NCBI RefSeq assembly: GCF_002407605.1
Contig: NZ_NXGV01000001.1
Location: 1,988,022-2,052,021 of the forward strand
Length of the DNA stretch: 64,000 nt
Source: Marinobacter sp. ANT_B65
GTDB taxonomy: Bacteria; Pseudomonadota; Gammaproteobacteria; Pseudomonadales; Oleiphilaceae
Direction: 5' to 3'
The notes beneath the pieces were generated by a model. It did no database searches and was not told where the DNA came from. It saw only the letters and a list, made by a program, of their open reading frames with translations. The position numbers and the translations under genes were made by a program. Shown piece after piece: positions 1-7,056 of the stretch. Numbering within the stretch: the stretch's first letter is position 1; the number at the start of each line of letters is the position of its first letter.

Positions 1-138
1 CCCGAGGTCTATGGTTTCCCACTTGGAACACTTGATACCGACCCGGGAGTTAAAGCGGAGCGCCACGTGTACGTTGGCAGTAAGGCGCCCTGGTTCAATA
101 TCACGGACGATCTGCCTCAGAATGCGGAATACGACTGA
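1..138 (+). CDS. GFA-family (DUF636/CENP-V fold) enzyme, C-terminal part only
   Basis: The frame beginning at base 1 runs 45 codons to a TGA at 136-138; the start lies outside the window. The visible end carries a block around GTLDTDPG and a later SKAPWF..TDDLPQ block. Both are typical of the C-terminus of glutathione-dependent formaldehyde-activating-enzyme-like (GFA) proteins, small zinc-binding proteins of mostly unproven substrate. An attC site begins six bases after the stop, so this is the gene of an integron cassette, a common setting for GFA-like proteins. Identification rests on about 45 residues. The zinc-binding cysteines are not in the window. Confidence 0.72.
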   Translation, partial: PEVYGFPLGTLDTDPGVKAERHVYVGSKAPWFNITDDLPQNAEYD

Positions 139-143
139 GTCAG

Positions 144-227
144 TGATAACAAGTGCAGGCTCGGCGACGCCCACTACATTGCGCCTTCGGCTCCATTCCG
201 TGGGCGCGCATGCTGCAAGCGTTAAAT
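144..227 (+). other. attC recombination site of an integron cassette
   Basis: An R''-type core (TGATAAC, 144-150) is matched by an R'-type core (GTTAAAT, 221-227). Between them lie complementary arms: GCGACGCCCAC near 163-173 pairs imperfectly with GTGGGCGCGC near 200-209, around a CGCCTTCGGC turn. This is the layout of an integron attC site folded as a single-stranded hairpin. It separates the GFA-like cassette from the HNH cassette. The ATG of the next gene overlaps the R' core. Confidence 0.8.
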
Positions 228-1023
228 GGAATCGAGAATGAGCCAAATTCTTCAGAAATGCCATGTTTTCAATTTTAGTGAATCATATTCCTATGCCGAC
301 AAGGTTAGGAAAGCAATTTTTGAAGATAACTTTTTGATTGATCCTATTGATATAGCAAGTGATCTAGATAATCAAATATCGAGGCCACAAAAATGGTCAC
401 TTTTACATGACTATATTGATTATGTTGTACGCGATGATTTGAATTTTTATTTCCGTGGTGGTGGCTGGGATTACGAAGATGTTAATCCAGTATTTTCCAT
501 GCTTGAAGCCCACAATATTGAATATACAACTCTTGAGCAATATATCGAAGAGCACTATCGTGATGACGAAACGGGGAAAACAATAGTAGTAACCGAAGAT
601 CATATAGAACAATATAAATACGAATACGCCATAGAATATCTAGAAGACATTGTGTTGAATAATCTACCTTCTTTGATTGTCCCTGAAGTTTTTACATTAC
701 TATTTTCCGATCGTGAAGCAATGAAGGCTTTCAATTTAAAAATTGCAGGTATTCTTGGCACAAGAACGGCAAGGTGTACCTATTGGCCCAAATGGCTGGA
801 GCGGGCGCTATTTTGTAGAGAGAAAGGCCTCTGTGCCATATGTAAATCCGATTTAACGTCACTACATCATGTGAACGGAAAGCTTGCGATCGACCACATT
901 ATTCCTATCGCCCTCAATGGTGTGAACGATCCAACTAATCTACAAATACTATGCGAAGCCTGCAATGGAAAGAAGAGCGGTCATGAAGTGGTTACTTCGA
1001 ATGCGTTGCCAGTATTTTGGTAG
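226..1023 (+). CDS. HNH endonuclease domain protein (integron cassette)
   Basis: This 265-residue protein has an HNH nuclease module at its C-terminus (about 195-255): a CAIC pair, then AIDHIIPI supplying the catalytic His, then N..LQILCEACN with the second Cys pair. The fold binds a structural zinc through the CxxC pairs and a catalytic metal through the His/Asn residues. The first ~190 residues are acidic and not recognised. The gene is clearly AT-rich compared with the chromosomal genes in the window, which fits a cassette of foreign origin. The ATG at 226 overlaps the attC core; a second ATG at 238 is an equally plausible start. attC sites on both sides define it as a mobile cassette. A defence or self-targeting nuclease role is possible but unproven. 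Confidence 0.82.
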   Translation: MESRMSQILQKCHVFNFSESYSYADKVRKAIFEDNFLIDPIDIASDLDNQISRPQKWSLLHDYIDYVVRDDLNFYFRGGGWDYEDVNPVFSMLEAHNIEYTTLEQYIEEHYRDDETGKTIVVTEDHIEQYKYEYAIEYLEDIVLNNLPSLIVPEVFTLLFSDREAMKAFNLKIAGILGTRTARCTYWPKWLERALFCREKGLCAICKSDLTSLHHVNGKLAIDHIIPIALNGVNDPTNLQILCEACNGKKSGHEVVTSNALPVFW

Positions 1024-1029
1024 TTCATC

Positions 1030-1140
1030 ATTTAACAAGGCCATCAAATCGACGCCTTTTCCGTTGCTTGGTTTGTGGCTTAACGCTACGCTACCACAAA
1101 CCAAGCAACTCCAAAGCCGCGATTTATGGCGGCGTTAATT
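1030..1140 (+). other. attC recombination site with long palindromic arms
   Basis: R'' core ATTTAAC (1030-1036) is followed by CAAGGCC and closed by GGCGTTAATT, giving an R' core at 1134-1140. The centre holds a near-perfect inverted repeat: GTTGCTTGGTTTGTGG near 1063-1078 is the complement of CCACAAACCAAGCAAC near 1094-1109. The long-arm organisation resembles the ~110-130-bp attC sites of chromosomal integrons (VCR-like). It lies between the HNH cassette and the peptidase-like cassette. Confidence 0.88.
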
Positions 1141-1149
1141 GGTAGAGAC

Positions 1150-1560
1150 ATGGAACCAGTCATCCAGGAAGAAACAACGGGTTGCGGCATTGCAGCAAGC
1201 GCTGCTCTCACGTGTGTTAGCTATGCTGAGGCCAAGCGGAAGGCCAACGCTCTGGGTATTTACGCCGCAGATAAAGCGCTATGGTCAGAAACTGAGTACG
1301 TCCGAAAGCTTCTGCGGGAATTCGGTATCTCGGTGTCGCCCAAAGAAACTCCCTTCCAGTCTTGGGAGCGCCTCCCAGACAAGGCTCTCATGGCTATTAA
1401 ATGGCGCACGGAACGGGGTAAGCCATTCTGGCATTGGGTGGTGTTTGTCCGAGAGGGCGGCGAGGCAAAGGTGCTGGATTCCAAAAAGGCTTTGAAATCA
1501 AACGTCCGCCGGGATTTCGGGCGCATCAAGCCCAAGTGGTACATTGAGGTATCCAATTAA
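1150..1560 (+). CDS. C39-like cysteine peptidase cassette protein
   Basis: From the ATG at 1150 this is a 136-residue protein; an in-frame ATG at 1126 lies inside the attC site and is a less likely start. The segment ETTGCGIAASAAL near the N-terminus matches the catalytic-cysteine region of C39/papain-like peptidases. FWHWVVF.....KVLDS in the second half supplies the expected His and a downstream Asp. No secretion signal or ABC transporter is attached, so it is a stand-alone cytosolic domain. The stop codon forms part of the next attC core (AATTAAC), which is immediately disrupted by an insertion-sequence remnant. Activity and substrate are unknown. Confidence 0.7.
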   Translation: MEPVIQEETTGCGIAASAALTCVSYAEAKRKANALGIYAADKALWSETEYVRKLLREFGISVSPKETPFQSWERLPDKALMAIKWRTERGKPFWHWVVFVREGGEAKVLDSKKALKSNVRRDFGRIKPKWYIEVSN

Positions 1561-1893
1561 CAAGTGACAGTGGTGTCAATTCCATAAATTAAGCCATATT
1601 TTCACGCCACGGTTCCTGGTTTTCAACCATGGTATTGAGCACCACGATCATCTTTCTCATGCAGGCAATCAGAGCTACTTTTGGAAGCTTCCCTAGGCTT
1701 TCAGGTACTCATAGAAGCTTTTAAAAGCAGAGGTGCCCTGGTCAGATGAGAGCATGGCCATGAACATCACCGTTCGCACTCTGTGACGCCTTCCCCGTAT
1801 CCTTCGTTTGCCATTGAGCTTGCCGCTATCCGGGTTGACGGGGGCAATGCCGACCAGCGCATCAATCTCTTTGCGGTTCAGTTATCGCTTTAG
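1555..1893 (-). mobile_element. IS110/IS1111-family remnant inserted in an attC site (copy 1)
   Basis: Read on the minus strand, 1893 to 1589 encodes the C-terminal part of a Transposase_20 (IS110/IS1111) protein: LNRKEIDALVGIAPVNPDSG, then a GKRR..RGRRHRVRTV segment, FMAMLSSDQG, and a final MRKMIVVLNTMVENQEPW ending at TAA. There is an amber codon plus a frameshift near 1690-1705, and the N-terminal two thirds are missing, so it is dead. The remnant begins directly after the attC R'' core (AATTAAC at 1555-1561). That position is expected of IS1111-attC elements, which are known to target attC sites. A second diverged copy lies at 3869-4089. Confidence 0.8.
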
Positions 1894-1984
1894 AGTCATG
1901 CAGTGACCTGCTCGCTTGTACCGTCAGCTGAGTTTGCCTACAATCCGCCGCTCAATGGACCTTCTACTTCAAGGATGAAAGAAG

Positions 1985-2893
1985 ATGAATGCCGCTCTAC
2001 AACCCTTTGGCGAAACTTTCGCCCAAAGACAGCTACGCGTTCGACTCGAGCACAGCCTCGACCAGAAAAAACTCTTCGCTGCTATTGATGCAGATCCCGA
2101 ACTTGTCGGCGCCGGTGTTGTTTATATCGATGCCAACTACACCATTGTTACCCTTCGGGAATTTCAGCCGCTCTGCCGCATTGAACCGATAAAGATAATT
2201 TTGCGTGAGCCACGCCAGCCAACCTCGTCCATCCAACACGCTCAGGACCTTTCCTCAACACCGAGAGAAAGCCAAATGTTGGCTGAAGTGCTGGGTGCCT
2301 CTCTTTCATGTGGCGCTGCTCTGCTAAGTTGGGTGGTTATTGTCGGAAGTACCGGTGCAATCCCTCTGACCGGTGGAGCCAGTTCAGCGCTCACAGCCCT
2401 CTCCTACTCTGCATTTGCAGCAAGCTCACTGCAGTGCATGAATGGTCTCGCGCGGGTGGGAATAGAAGCCCGTAATCCTGAATTCAAGGACCAAATCGAT
2501 TCAGAGGAATGGTATAACACCGCGACAACAAGTCTTGATGTTATATCTCTTGGAGGCGCCGCGGCAGCTGGGTTTGTGACGGTGCGGATGGTTAAGACTT
2601 TGCATGCACAGGGGGTGACTATCCGAGAAGCCCTGGAAGGTCTCAGCCGCCGTCAAAGAACACGGCTAACCGAAGAAATCGTGCGCATGAATAAGCCGGG
2701 CATTTCTAACAAGATGCTCAAGTTCCTTAAGCGAAATGGAACGGTACCCAAGCGCTATACCAAAACTCAAATTTCTCATGCCACAAAGCGACAGTTAAAA
2801 GATGCATTGGGTGCGTTCTTTAGCTTCTCGGGAAGCGCCTCCAATGGAGTGGTACGCACTCTTGCTATCGGTATTTACGAGGAAGTTCAATGA
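1985..2893 (+). CDS. Uncharacterised protein with central hydrophobic Gly/Ala-rich region
   Basis: This 302-residue protein starts at the ATG at 1985, with AAGGA about 10 bases upstream. Residues ~100-160 are strongly hydrophobic and small-residue rich, enough for two membrane-inserting helices. Around 175-200 there is a second Ala/Gly-rich stretch (LDVISLGGAAAAGFV). The C-terminal third is basic and helical, with R/K-rich segments. No catalytic motif is visible. The next gene, encoding a four-helix membrane protein, overlaps by four bases, so the two are co-translated. A membrane-active protein paired with a membrane-protein partner is one reading, as in some toxin/immunity pairs, but nothing in the sequence proves it. 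No attC flanks its 5' side, so cassette status is uncertain. Confidence 0.6.
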   Translation: MNAALQPFGETFAQRQLRVRLEHSLDQKKLFAAIDADPELVGAGVVYIDANYTIVTLREFQPLCRIEPIKIILREPRQPTSSIQHAQDLSSTPRESQMLAEVLGASLSCGAALLSWVVIVGSTGAIPLTGGASSALTALSYSAFAASSLQCMNGLARVGIEARNPEFKDQIDSEEWYNTATTSLDVISLGGAAAAGFVTVRMVKTLHAQGVTIREALEGLSRRQRTRLTEEIVRMNKPGISNKMLKFLKRNGTVPKRYTKTQISHATKRQLKDALGAFFSFSGSASNGVVRTLAIGIYEEVQ

Positions 2894-3393
2894 GGCGTGA
2901 TGCGAAAGAGGCAGCCGACGTTCAGGATATCAGTTTATATCCCCCCGGGATGGGAGCATTTTTGCTGGCTACTTTTTGCATGCTGGCTACGCATACTTGC
3001 CTGCTTTTATCTGTTTACGCCCTCTATGTTCAGCCGATTCCCAATCACGAGGAATCGGCTGGGTTAATTCTCGCAGTAGGCGCACTCAGCGCTTTTTTGG
3101 TGATCCACCCGAGCTTTCTCCTGACACGCGCGAAACCTCGAAGCCTTCGTTTTCTAAGTGCGTTGAGCACCATCTACGCACTGTTTCTTCTCTTGGTTAG
3201 TATGTGGTCTCTTTATGTCGCCGATCCTTTGATTTACATTGCCGGAATTGGCCTGACAACAGCTACAGTTTGCAGATTTATTTACAGGAGTAGCAGAATT
3301 CGCTTTTTTTCTGAGCACTATGTGCGGTTGTGGGGTCTACTTAAAGAATCTAATAGAAAAGACACCCACAACAAAACCCCGGAGAAACATTAA
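2890..3393 (+). CDS. Small multi-pass inner-membrane protein, partner of the preceding gene
   Basis: This 167-residue protein starts at the ATGA overlap with the preceding gene. Four hydrophobic segments are visible at about residues 22-45, 57-75, 90-110 and 112-130. A basic cytoplasmic tail follows (RSSRIRFF and KESNRKDTHNK). No known family is recognised. The strict translational coupling argues that it works with the upstream hydrophobic protein, for example as a neutralising or assembly partner. That role is inference from gene arrangement only. Confidence 0.55.
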   Translation: MRRDAKEAADVQDISLYPPGMGAFLLATFCMLATHTCLLLSVYALYVQPIPNHEESAGLILAVGALSAFLVIHPSFLLTRAKPRSLRFLSALSTIYALFLLLVSMWSLYVADPLIYIAGIGLTTATVCRFIYRSSRIRFFSEHYVRLWGLLKESNRKDTHNKTPEKH

Positions 3394-3497
3394 TTGGATA
3401 CCCACACCAAAACCCCCTACAATTCTTGCGTTTGGCGAGGGTGTCCGCGCTAGCATTTCTCTGCAGCCTTATTAAGTTGCAATAATTCAATGCAGAT

Positions 3498-3863
3498 ATG
3501 AATATGCCATTATTGATTTGGTTATTTTTAGTCATCTCTACAGCCTCCTTATTTTGTTTTTATATATCTCCGTATCGTAAAGGCAATCCAAGCAAGATAC
3601 GTACAATAACTGCTATTACCTGGATAATATTCCGGCGAGTGGTAAGTTTCATAGCCGCTGCTTTCGGTATTTTTTTCCTCTATATTCTTTGGGATAGCTC
3701 CGGATCAATATCAGATAAAATATTTGGAGGCGTATTAATTATTATTATTTCAATATTTTTTATCTACATTGGTATTGTCGGACAAGGTTGGAATCAATAT
3801 GACATCGCAGATGACTTGAGTTTTTATAAAAAAATAAAAAAGAAATATAATATTCGTTGGTGA
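3498..3863 (+). CDS. Low-GC small membrane protein (probable integron cassette)
   Basis: This 121-residue protein has three hydrophobic segments (about residues 4-22, 40-64 and 75-95) and a lysine-rich C-terminus (KKIKKKYN). It is among the most AT-rich coding stretches in the window, unlike the flanking genes, which suggests transfer. A few bases after the stop comes AATTAAC, an attC R''-type core, again interrupted by an IS remnant as after the peptidase cassette. No family recognised. The ATG at 3504 is an alternative start. Confidence 0.55.
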   Translation: MNMPLLIWLFLVISTASLFCFYISPYRKGNPSKIRTITAITWIIFRRVVSFIAAAFGIFFLYILWDSSGSISDKIFGGVLIIIISIFFIYIGIVGQGWNQYDIADDLSFYKKIKKKYNIRW

Positions 3864-3868
3864 CTGAA

Positions 3869-4089
3869 AATTAACAAGTGACAGTGGTGTCAATTCCATA
3901 AATTAATCCATATTTTCACGCCACGGTTCCTGGTTTTCAACCATGGTATTGAGCACCACAATCACCTTTCTCATGCAGGCAATCAGAGCGACTTTTGGGA
4001 TCTTGCTCTAGGCTTCCAGGTGTTCGTAGAATCGTTTAAAAACCGGGTTGCACCGAATGGATGAGAGCATGGCCATGAACATCACCGTG
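3869..4089 (-). mobile_element. IS110/IS1111-family remnant in an attC site (copy 2)
   Basis: This is a diverged repeat of the remnant at 1555-1780. It has the same AATTAAC core, then the same outer end, then on the minus strand the transposase C-terminus ending MVENQEPWRENMD and TAA (stop at 3903-3905). An in-frame amber codon stands at the position equivalent to the one in copy 1. The remnant breaks off around 4089, where the right half of an attC site begins. It is therefore an insertion into, or recombination product within, an attC site. Only about 60 transposase codons remain. Confidence 0.75.
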
Positions 4090-4150
4090 ACGCCCTTTCC
4101 GTTCCGCCTACGGCTTCACTACAAGGGCGCACGTGCTGCGGGCGTTATGC
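4090..4150 (+). other. Right half of an attC site
   Basis: The sequence GACGCCCTTTCCGTTCCGCC followed by a CGGCTTCACTACAAGGGCG arm and CTGCGGGCGTTATGC carries the R' core GTTATGC (4144-4150) and the typical CCTACGG turn. The matching R'' half is separated from it by the IS remnant ending at about 4089. It forms the 5' boundary of the toxin-antitoxin cassette that follows. Confidence 0.7.
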
Positions 4151-4223
4151 AAAGGCGTTCGCCTTTACGTACGTACATAAAAGCGTACACTGAGTTAAAA
4201 GTTAAACACGCAAGAGGTGCGTT

Positions 4224-4466
4224 ATGACGGGAATCACAGCAACTGAGGCGCGCAGCAACCTTTATCGGTTAATCGACGAGACCGCTGAGTCCCACCAACC
4301 AATCGTCATTACGGGTAAGCGGAACAAGGCGGTTTTGGTATCCGAGGAAGATTGGTCGGCAATTCAGGAAACACTCTTCCTGCTCTCCGTTCCGGGTATG
4401 CGTGAGTCTATTCGTGAGGGGATGGACACCCCCGTGGATGAGTGCGATGAGGAGTTGGACTGGTGA
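4224..4466 (+). CDS. YefM/Phd-family antitoxin
   Basis: This 80-residue protein has the YefM N-terminal DNA-binding/dimerisation pattern: TATEARSNLYRLIDETAES, then PIVITGKRNKAVLVSEEDW. The C-terminal tail is acidic (DECDEELDW), the part that normally wraps the toxin. It overlaps the YoeB-like toxin by four bases. Antitoxins of this family repress their own promoter, with the toxin as co-repressor. An AGAGGTG ribosome-binding site lies just upstream. It sits directly after an attC half-site, the classic stabilising position of toxin-antitoxin cassettes in integron arrays. Confidence 0.9.
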   Translation: MTGITATEARSNLYRLIDETAESHQPIVITGKRNKAVLVSEEDWSAIQETLFLLSVPGMRESIREGMDTPVDECDEELDW

Positions 4467-4726
4467 CATGGAAGTTGGTTTACACTAAGCAAGCCCAAAA
4501 AGATGCAAAGAAACTGGCCTCCAGCGGCCTCAAACCAAAAGCCCAGGAACCATTAGCGCTGATAGCGGAAGACCCATACCGCAGGCCGCCACCGTTTGAG
4601 AAGCTAATTGGTGATCTTGCGGGAGCCTATTCGCGCCGTATCAATATTCTGCATCGCCTGGTCTACCAAGTGCTCGAAGACGAGCGAGTGGTGAAAGTTC
4701 TCAGGCTTTGGAGCCACTACGAATAA
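4463..4726 (+). CDS. YoeB/Txe-family mRNA interferase toxin
   Basis: This 87-residue toxin matches YoeB/Txe along its full length: WKLVYTKQAQKDAKKL at the N-terminus, PPPFEKLIGDLAGAYSRRI in the middle, and HRLVYQV.......LRLWSHYE at the end. The late Arg-His-Tyr constellation of YoeB is present (R in SRRI, H in LHRL, and the final SHYE). These enzymes cleave mRNA in the ribosomal A site. Its ATG overlaps the antitoxin stop, the usual coupling. The TGCATAAC seen after the stop resembles a fresh attC R'' core, but no R' partner follows. This may therefore be the last recognisable cassette. Confidence 0.9.
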   Translation: MTWKLVYTKQAQKDAKKLASSGLKPKAQEPLALIAEDPYRRPPPFEKLIGDLAGAYSRRINILHRLVYQVLEDERVVKVLRLWSHYE

Positions 4727-5063
4727 TGCATAACCAGTTTGCCTGTGCACAGTGGTTGCTGTCGGCAAAAATACATTTGAGTATGGGATTACTTACACTT
4801 TCTCAAACTGTCGTCATTCATAACCGGACCTTGTTCAGGGCTGGCTTTCGCGTCAGATAATTTTACAATTTAGTCCCATTTGAGAAACTTCAATCAAAGT
4901 AAAAAACGCGTCGGTAAGATAGCCGGTTCTTCTCGCAATTCTGTCCCACACCAGTTGCACTGGCATGGATGGCGGCAAGCCCTGTCAGCAAAGACGCGAG
5001 CGTCCCCTGCCCCTCCAACATTTCGCAAGGCGAGGCCAGATGACCCCAAAGGAGAAAGGTACC
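4727..5063. other. Intergenic region at the end of the cassette array
   Basis: No gene is supported here. It contains a TGCATAAC core-like sequence right after the toxin stop, a roughly 180-base AT-rich stretch, and a fragment of an MFS-transporter gene (listed separately). The ribosome-binding site for the VIT-family gene lies at about 5049-5054. No complete attC hairpin could be found. Confidence 0.5.
4917..5017 (-). pseudogene. Fragment of a YbfB-type MFS transporter gene
   Basis: This ~100-base stretch closely matches 9276-9372, inside the intact MFS gene on the minus strand. Both contain the same AGATAGCCGGTT and TTCTCGCAATTCTGTCCCAC blocks and the same GTCCCCTGCCCCTCCA end. The copy here has a four-base insertion and several substitutions, so the frame is broken. 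It must be a fossil of a second copy or a partial duplication. It has no start or stop of its own. Confidence 0.8.
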
Positions 5064-6197
5064 ATGACTGATATCTCCGGTAACAAGCGTGAGCGCTACG
5101 AGGACAACCTTCACGGTGAGATCGACAGCGCCAGCCTTTACCATGCCCTGGCGGAGGCAGAAACCGACGAACGCCTGGCCGAGGTCTATCGTAGGCTGGC
5201 TGCAGTTGAAGAGAGCCACGCCGAGTACTGGAAAAAGCAGCTCACCCGGCTTGGTGCGCGTATCCCCACCCTTAAGCCCGGTTTTCGGGCCCGTGGTCTG
5301 GCATTCCTGGCACAACGTTTTGGCCCTGGCTTCGTACTCCCGGTGGTCAATACCCTTGAGCAGGTCGATAGCGGTGCCTACGACCAGCAGGCTGAAGCCG
5401 TTGCAGCTGGGTTACCACAGGAAGAACGTAGCCACGCCAGGATTCTCTCGGCCATCACCAGTACCAGCGAAGGCCTGCCTGGCACCAGTATTGCCCGTAT
5501 CGAGGGTCGCCATCGTGCGATGGGCGGTAACAGCCTTCGCGCTGCGGTGCTGGGTGCCAATGATGGTCTGGTGTCTAATCTGTCATTGGTGATGGGGGTA
5601 GCAGGTGCCAATGTGGCGAGCGGTTCCATTCTGCTGACCGGCCTTGCAGGCCTGGTTGCCGGGGCCTGCTCGATGGCTATGGGAGAATGGCTGTCAGTAA
5701 ATTCCTCCCGCGAGCTGTATCAGAAGCAGATCGCGACAGAAGCAATGGAGCTCCAGGAGGTTCCGGACGAGGAACGGGAAGAATTGGAGCTGATCTATGA
5801 GGCGAAAGGGCTGCCTGCAGAGCAGGCAAAAGCATTGGCCGCTCGACTGCTCGCCGACAAGGCGACGGCACTCGATACCCTGGTACGTGAAGAATTGGGG
5901 ATAGATCCCCAGGATCTCGGGGGTTCTGCCTGGGGTGCCGCCGGAGCTTCGTTCCTGCTGTTCACCTTCGGCGCTATCTTTCCTGTGGTCGGATACTTTT
6001 TTCTGTCCGGCAACGCCGCCTTGTGGACGAGTCTGGGCCTGAGCGGGCTTGCGTTGATGGCCATAGGTGCAGGCACATCCCTGTTCACCGGTCGTGGTGT
6101 GGTTTTCTCCGCCCTGCGCCAACTGCTGTTCGGTCTCTCAGCGGCGGGCGTCACCTATGGTATTGGAGCCCTGGTGGGAGTGGGCCTCAGTGGCTGA
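5064..6197 (+). CDS. VIT1/CCC1-family metal carrier with N-terminal ferritin-like domain
   Basis: This 377-residue membrane protein starts at the ATG at 5064; AAAGGAG ends 9 bases upstream, and the in-frame extension back to 4965 looks non-coding. Residues ~5-135 form a rubrerythrin/ferritin-like four-helix domain with E..H pairs (AAVEESHAEYW, EERSHARIL). The rest is the VIT1/CCC1 transporter: NSLRAAVLGANDGLVSN is the signature first helix, then AGACSMAMGEWLSV, a Glu-rich metal-binding linker helix pair (about 235-270) and three C-terminal membrane helices. Family members move Fe2+/Mn2+ across membranes; the ferritin-like domain is the common bacterial fusion (MbfA-type iron exporter). It stands alone between gene fragments. 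Confidence 0.9.
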   Translation: MTDISGNKRERYEDNLHGEIDSASLYHALAEAETDERLAEVYRRLAAVEESHAEYWKKQLTRLGARIPTLKPGFRARGLAFLAQRFGPGFVLPVVNTLEQVDSGAYDQQAEAVAAGLPQEERSHARILSAITSTSEGLPGTSIARIEGRHRAMGGNSLRAAVLGANDGLVSNLSLVMGVAGANVASGSILLTGLAGLVAGACSMAMGEWLSVNSSRELYQKQIATEAMELQEVPDEEREELELIYEAKGLPAEQAKALAARLLADKATALDTLVREELGIDPQDLGGSAWGAAGASFLLFTFGAIFPVVGYFFLSGNAALWTSLGLSGLALMAIGAGTSLFTGRGVVFSALRQLLFGLSAAGVTYGIGALVGVGLSG

Positions 6198-6202
6198 ATC
6201 AG

Positions 6203-6373
6203 CGAGTGGTTGCTGTAGCCTCGAGGGTATTTTCAGTTGTGCCTGCAAGCTCCCATTCTCGCGCTTGAAGCAAAGCCTTTGCTGCATCCATGGCACTCGC
6301 CAGCGAACCATTCAGAATAATCGGCTTCAACTCAGGATAAGCTGCCAGTTGCAGGCTGGCAGTTTCTGCAATG
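6203..6373 (-). pseudogene. C-terminal fragment of a DUF1499 gene
   Basis: The minus strand encodes LQLAAYPELKPIILNGSLAS, then AMDAAKALLQAREWELAGTT and NTLEATATT. This lines up residue for residue with part of the intact DUF1499 protein at 60185-60943 (there LQQAAYPQLKSITLDVSLAS and so on). The nucleotide match spans 6203-6373 against about 60342-60512. Both the N-terminus and the final ~50 residues are missing, so it is a decayed duplicate. The fragment abuts an unrelated gene end at about 6371, indicating a recombination scar. Confidence 0.82.
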
Positions 6374-6583
6374 ATACATGTGCCCAAGGCACAAGAAATC
6401 TTTACGGCTGACGGTTCATTGCAGGCCCAAGAGGATCAGGACTCCTGGTTCGATTATTTTGGCCGAACACTCAACCAATTAATGTGGTGGGCTCAGGCAA
6501 CGAAGGAATATCGAGCGCAGTTTGATCCGCATAAGCTGGTAAGGGATTTCAAGAAGGATCCATCCGAACGCAACGCGCCTTAG
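6371..6583 (+). pseudogene. C-terminal fragment resembling an NADPH-dependent FMN reductase
   Basis: The frame carries VPKAQEIFTADGSL, a spacer, then LNQLMWWAQATKEYR. This is the usual end of flavodoxin-fold NAD(P)H-dependent FMN reductases (helix with ..LWWA.AL..). The flavin-binding N-terminal ~150 residues are absent. The first usable ATG lies at the junction with the DUF1499 fragment, so the 70-residue open frame is probably a remnant. The identification rests on a short stretch and is moderate. Confidence 0.45.
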
Positions 6584-6678
6584 TGTGTTTAACACCGAGC
6601 CCCGGCGATTTTTACCTATTTGCCCAAATGACCACTACACCCGCACGGTGAACCAAGGTTCGCCCTCGTTCATTAAAC

Positions 6679-7056
6679 TCAGGTGGTTAAGAGTGCACCC
6701 CATACTGTGATCAGCAACAATATCGCCAATAGCTTATTGAAACAGGCTTCCCGCTTGGAAAAGCCTTCCATCCCCTTTGCCGACTGACCCAGCCAACTCC
6801 AACAAAGCTGACAAGGTGCTGCAATCAGGAAGAAAATCAGGGCAAGCCAGGAGGTATGCTGTAGATCGTCGGCCCCGGGCAGGGCAAAAATTGAAATGCT
6901 CGATAGCGCCATGCTGATCGATGCGCCAACGATAAATGGTAACGCCGCCATTGCGCCCTGCCGGGTTCCTATTGCCAGTGAAATCAGGTTGCTGGGCCCT
7001 GGAGTGATTGAGGCGATAAACGCGAACAGGGAAAAACTCAAGTAGGTGCTCAACAT
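6679..7056 (-). pseudogene. LysE-family exporter with internal deletion
   Basis: Starting at the ATG at 7056, the product is 125 residues. It begins with the LysE/RhtB first helix (FSLFAFIASITPGPSNLISL, then G.RQGAMAALPFIVGASI). It ends with the usual last two helices (LIFFLIAAPCQLCWSWLG and LLAILLLITVWGALL). LysE proteins are about 200-210 residues. Some 70-80 residues covering the middle helices are missing between positions ~45 and ~50, joined without a frameshift. The protein is therefore unlikely to export amino acids. It is divergent from an AsnC-type regulator, the classic LysE/Lrp pairing. The frame stays open upstream to 7260, but that extension is not LysE-like. Confidence 0.65.

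Noticed and set aside
1985..2893. Label as NAD synthetase
   Set aside because: No ATP-pyrophosphatase SGGxDS motif or NAD-synthetase domain is visible; the protein is hydrophobic in the middle. Left as unknown.
4890..5315. 141-codon minus-strand frame near the VIT gene
   Set aside because: Part of it covers the MFS fossil and the rest is antisense to the VIT gene. It does not encode an intact protein.
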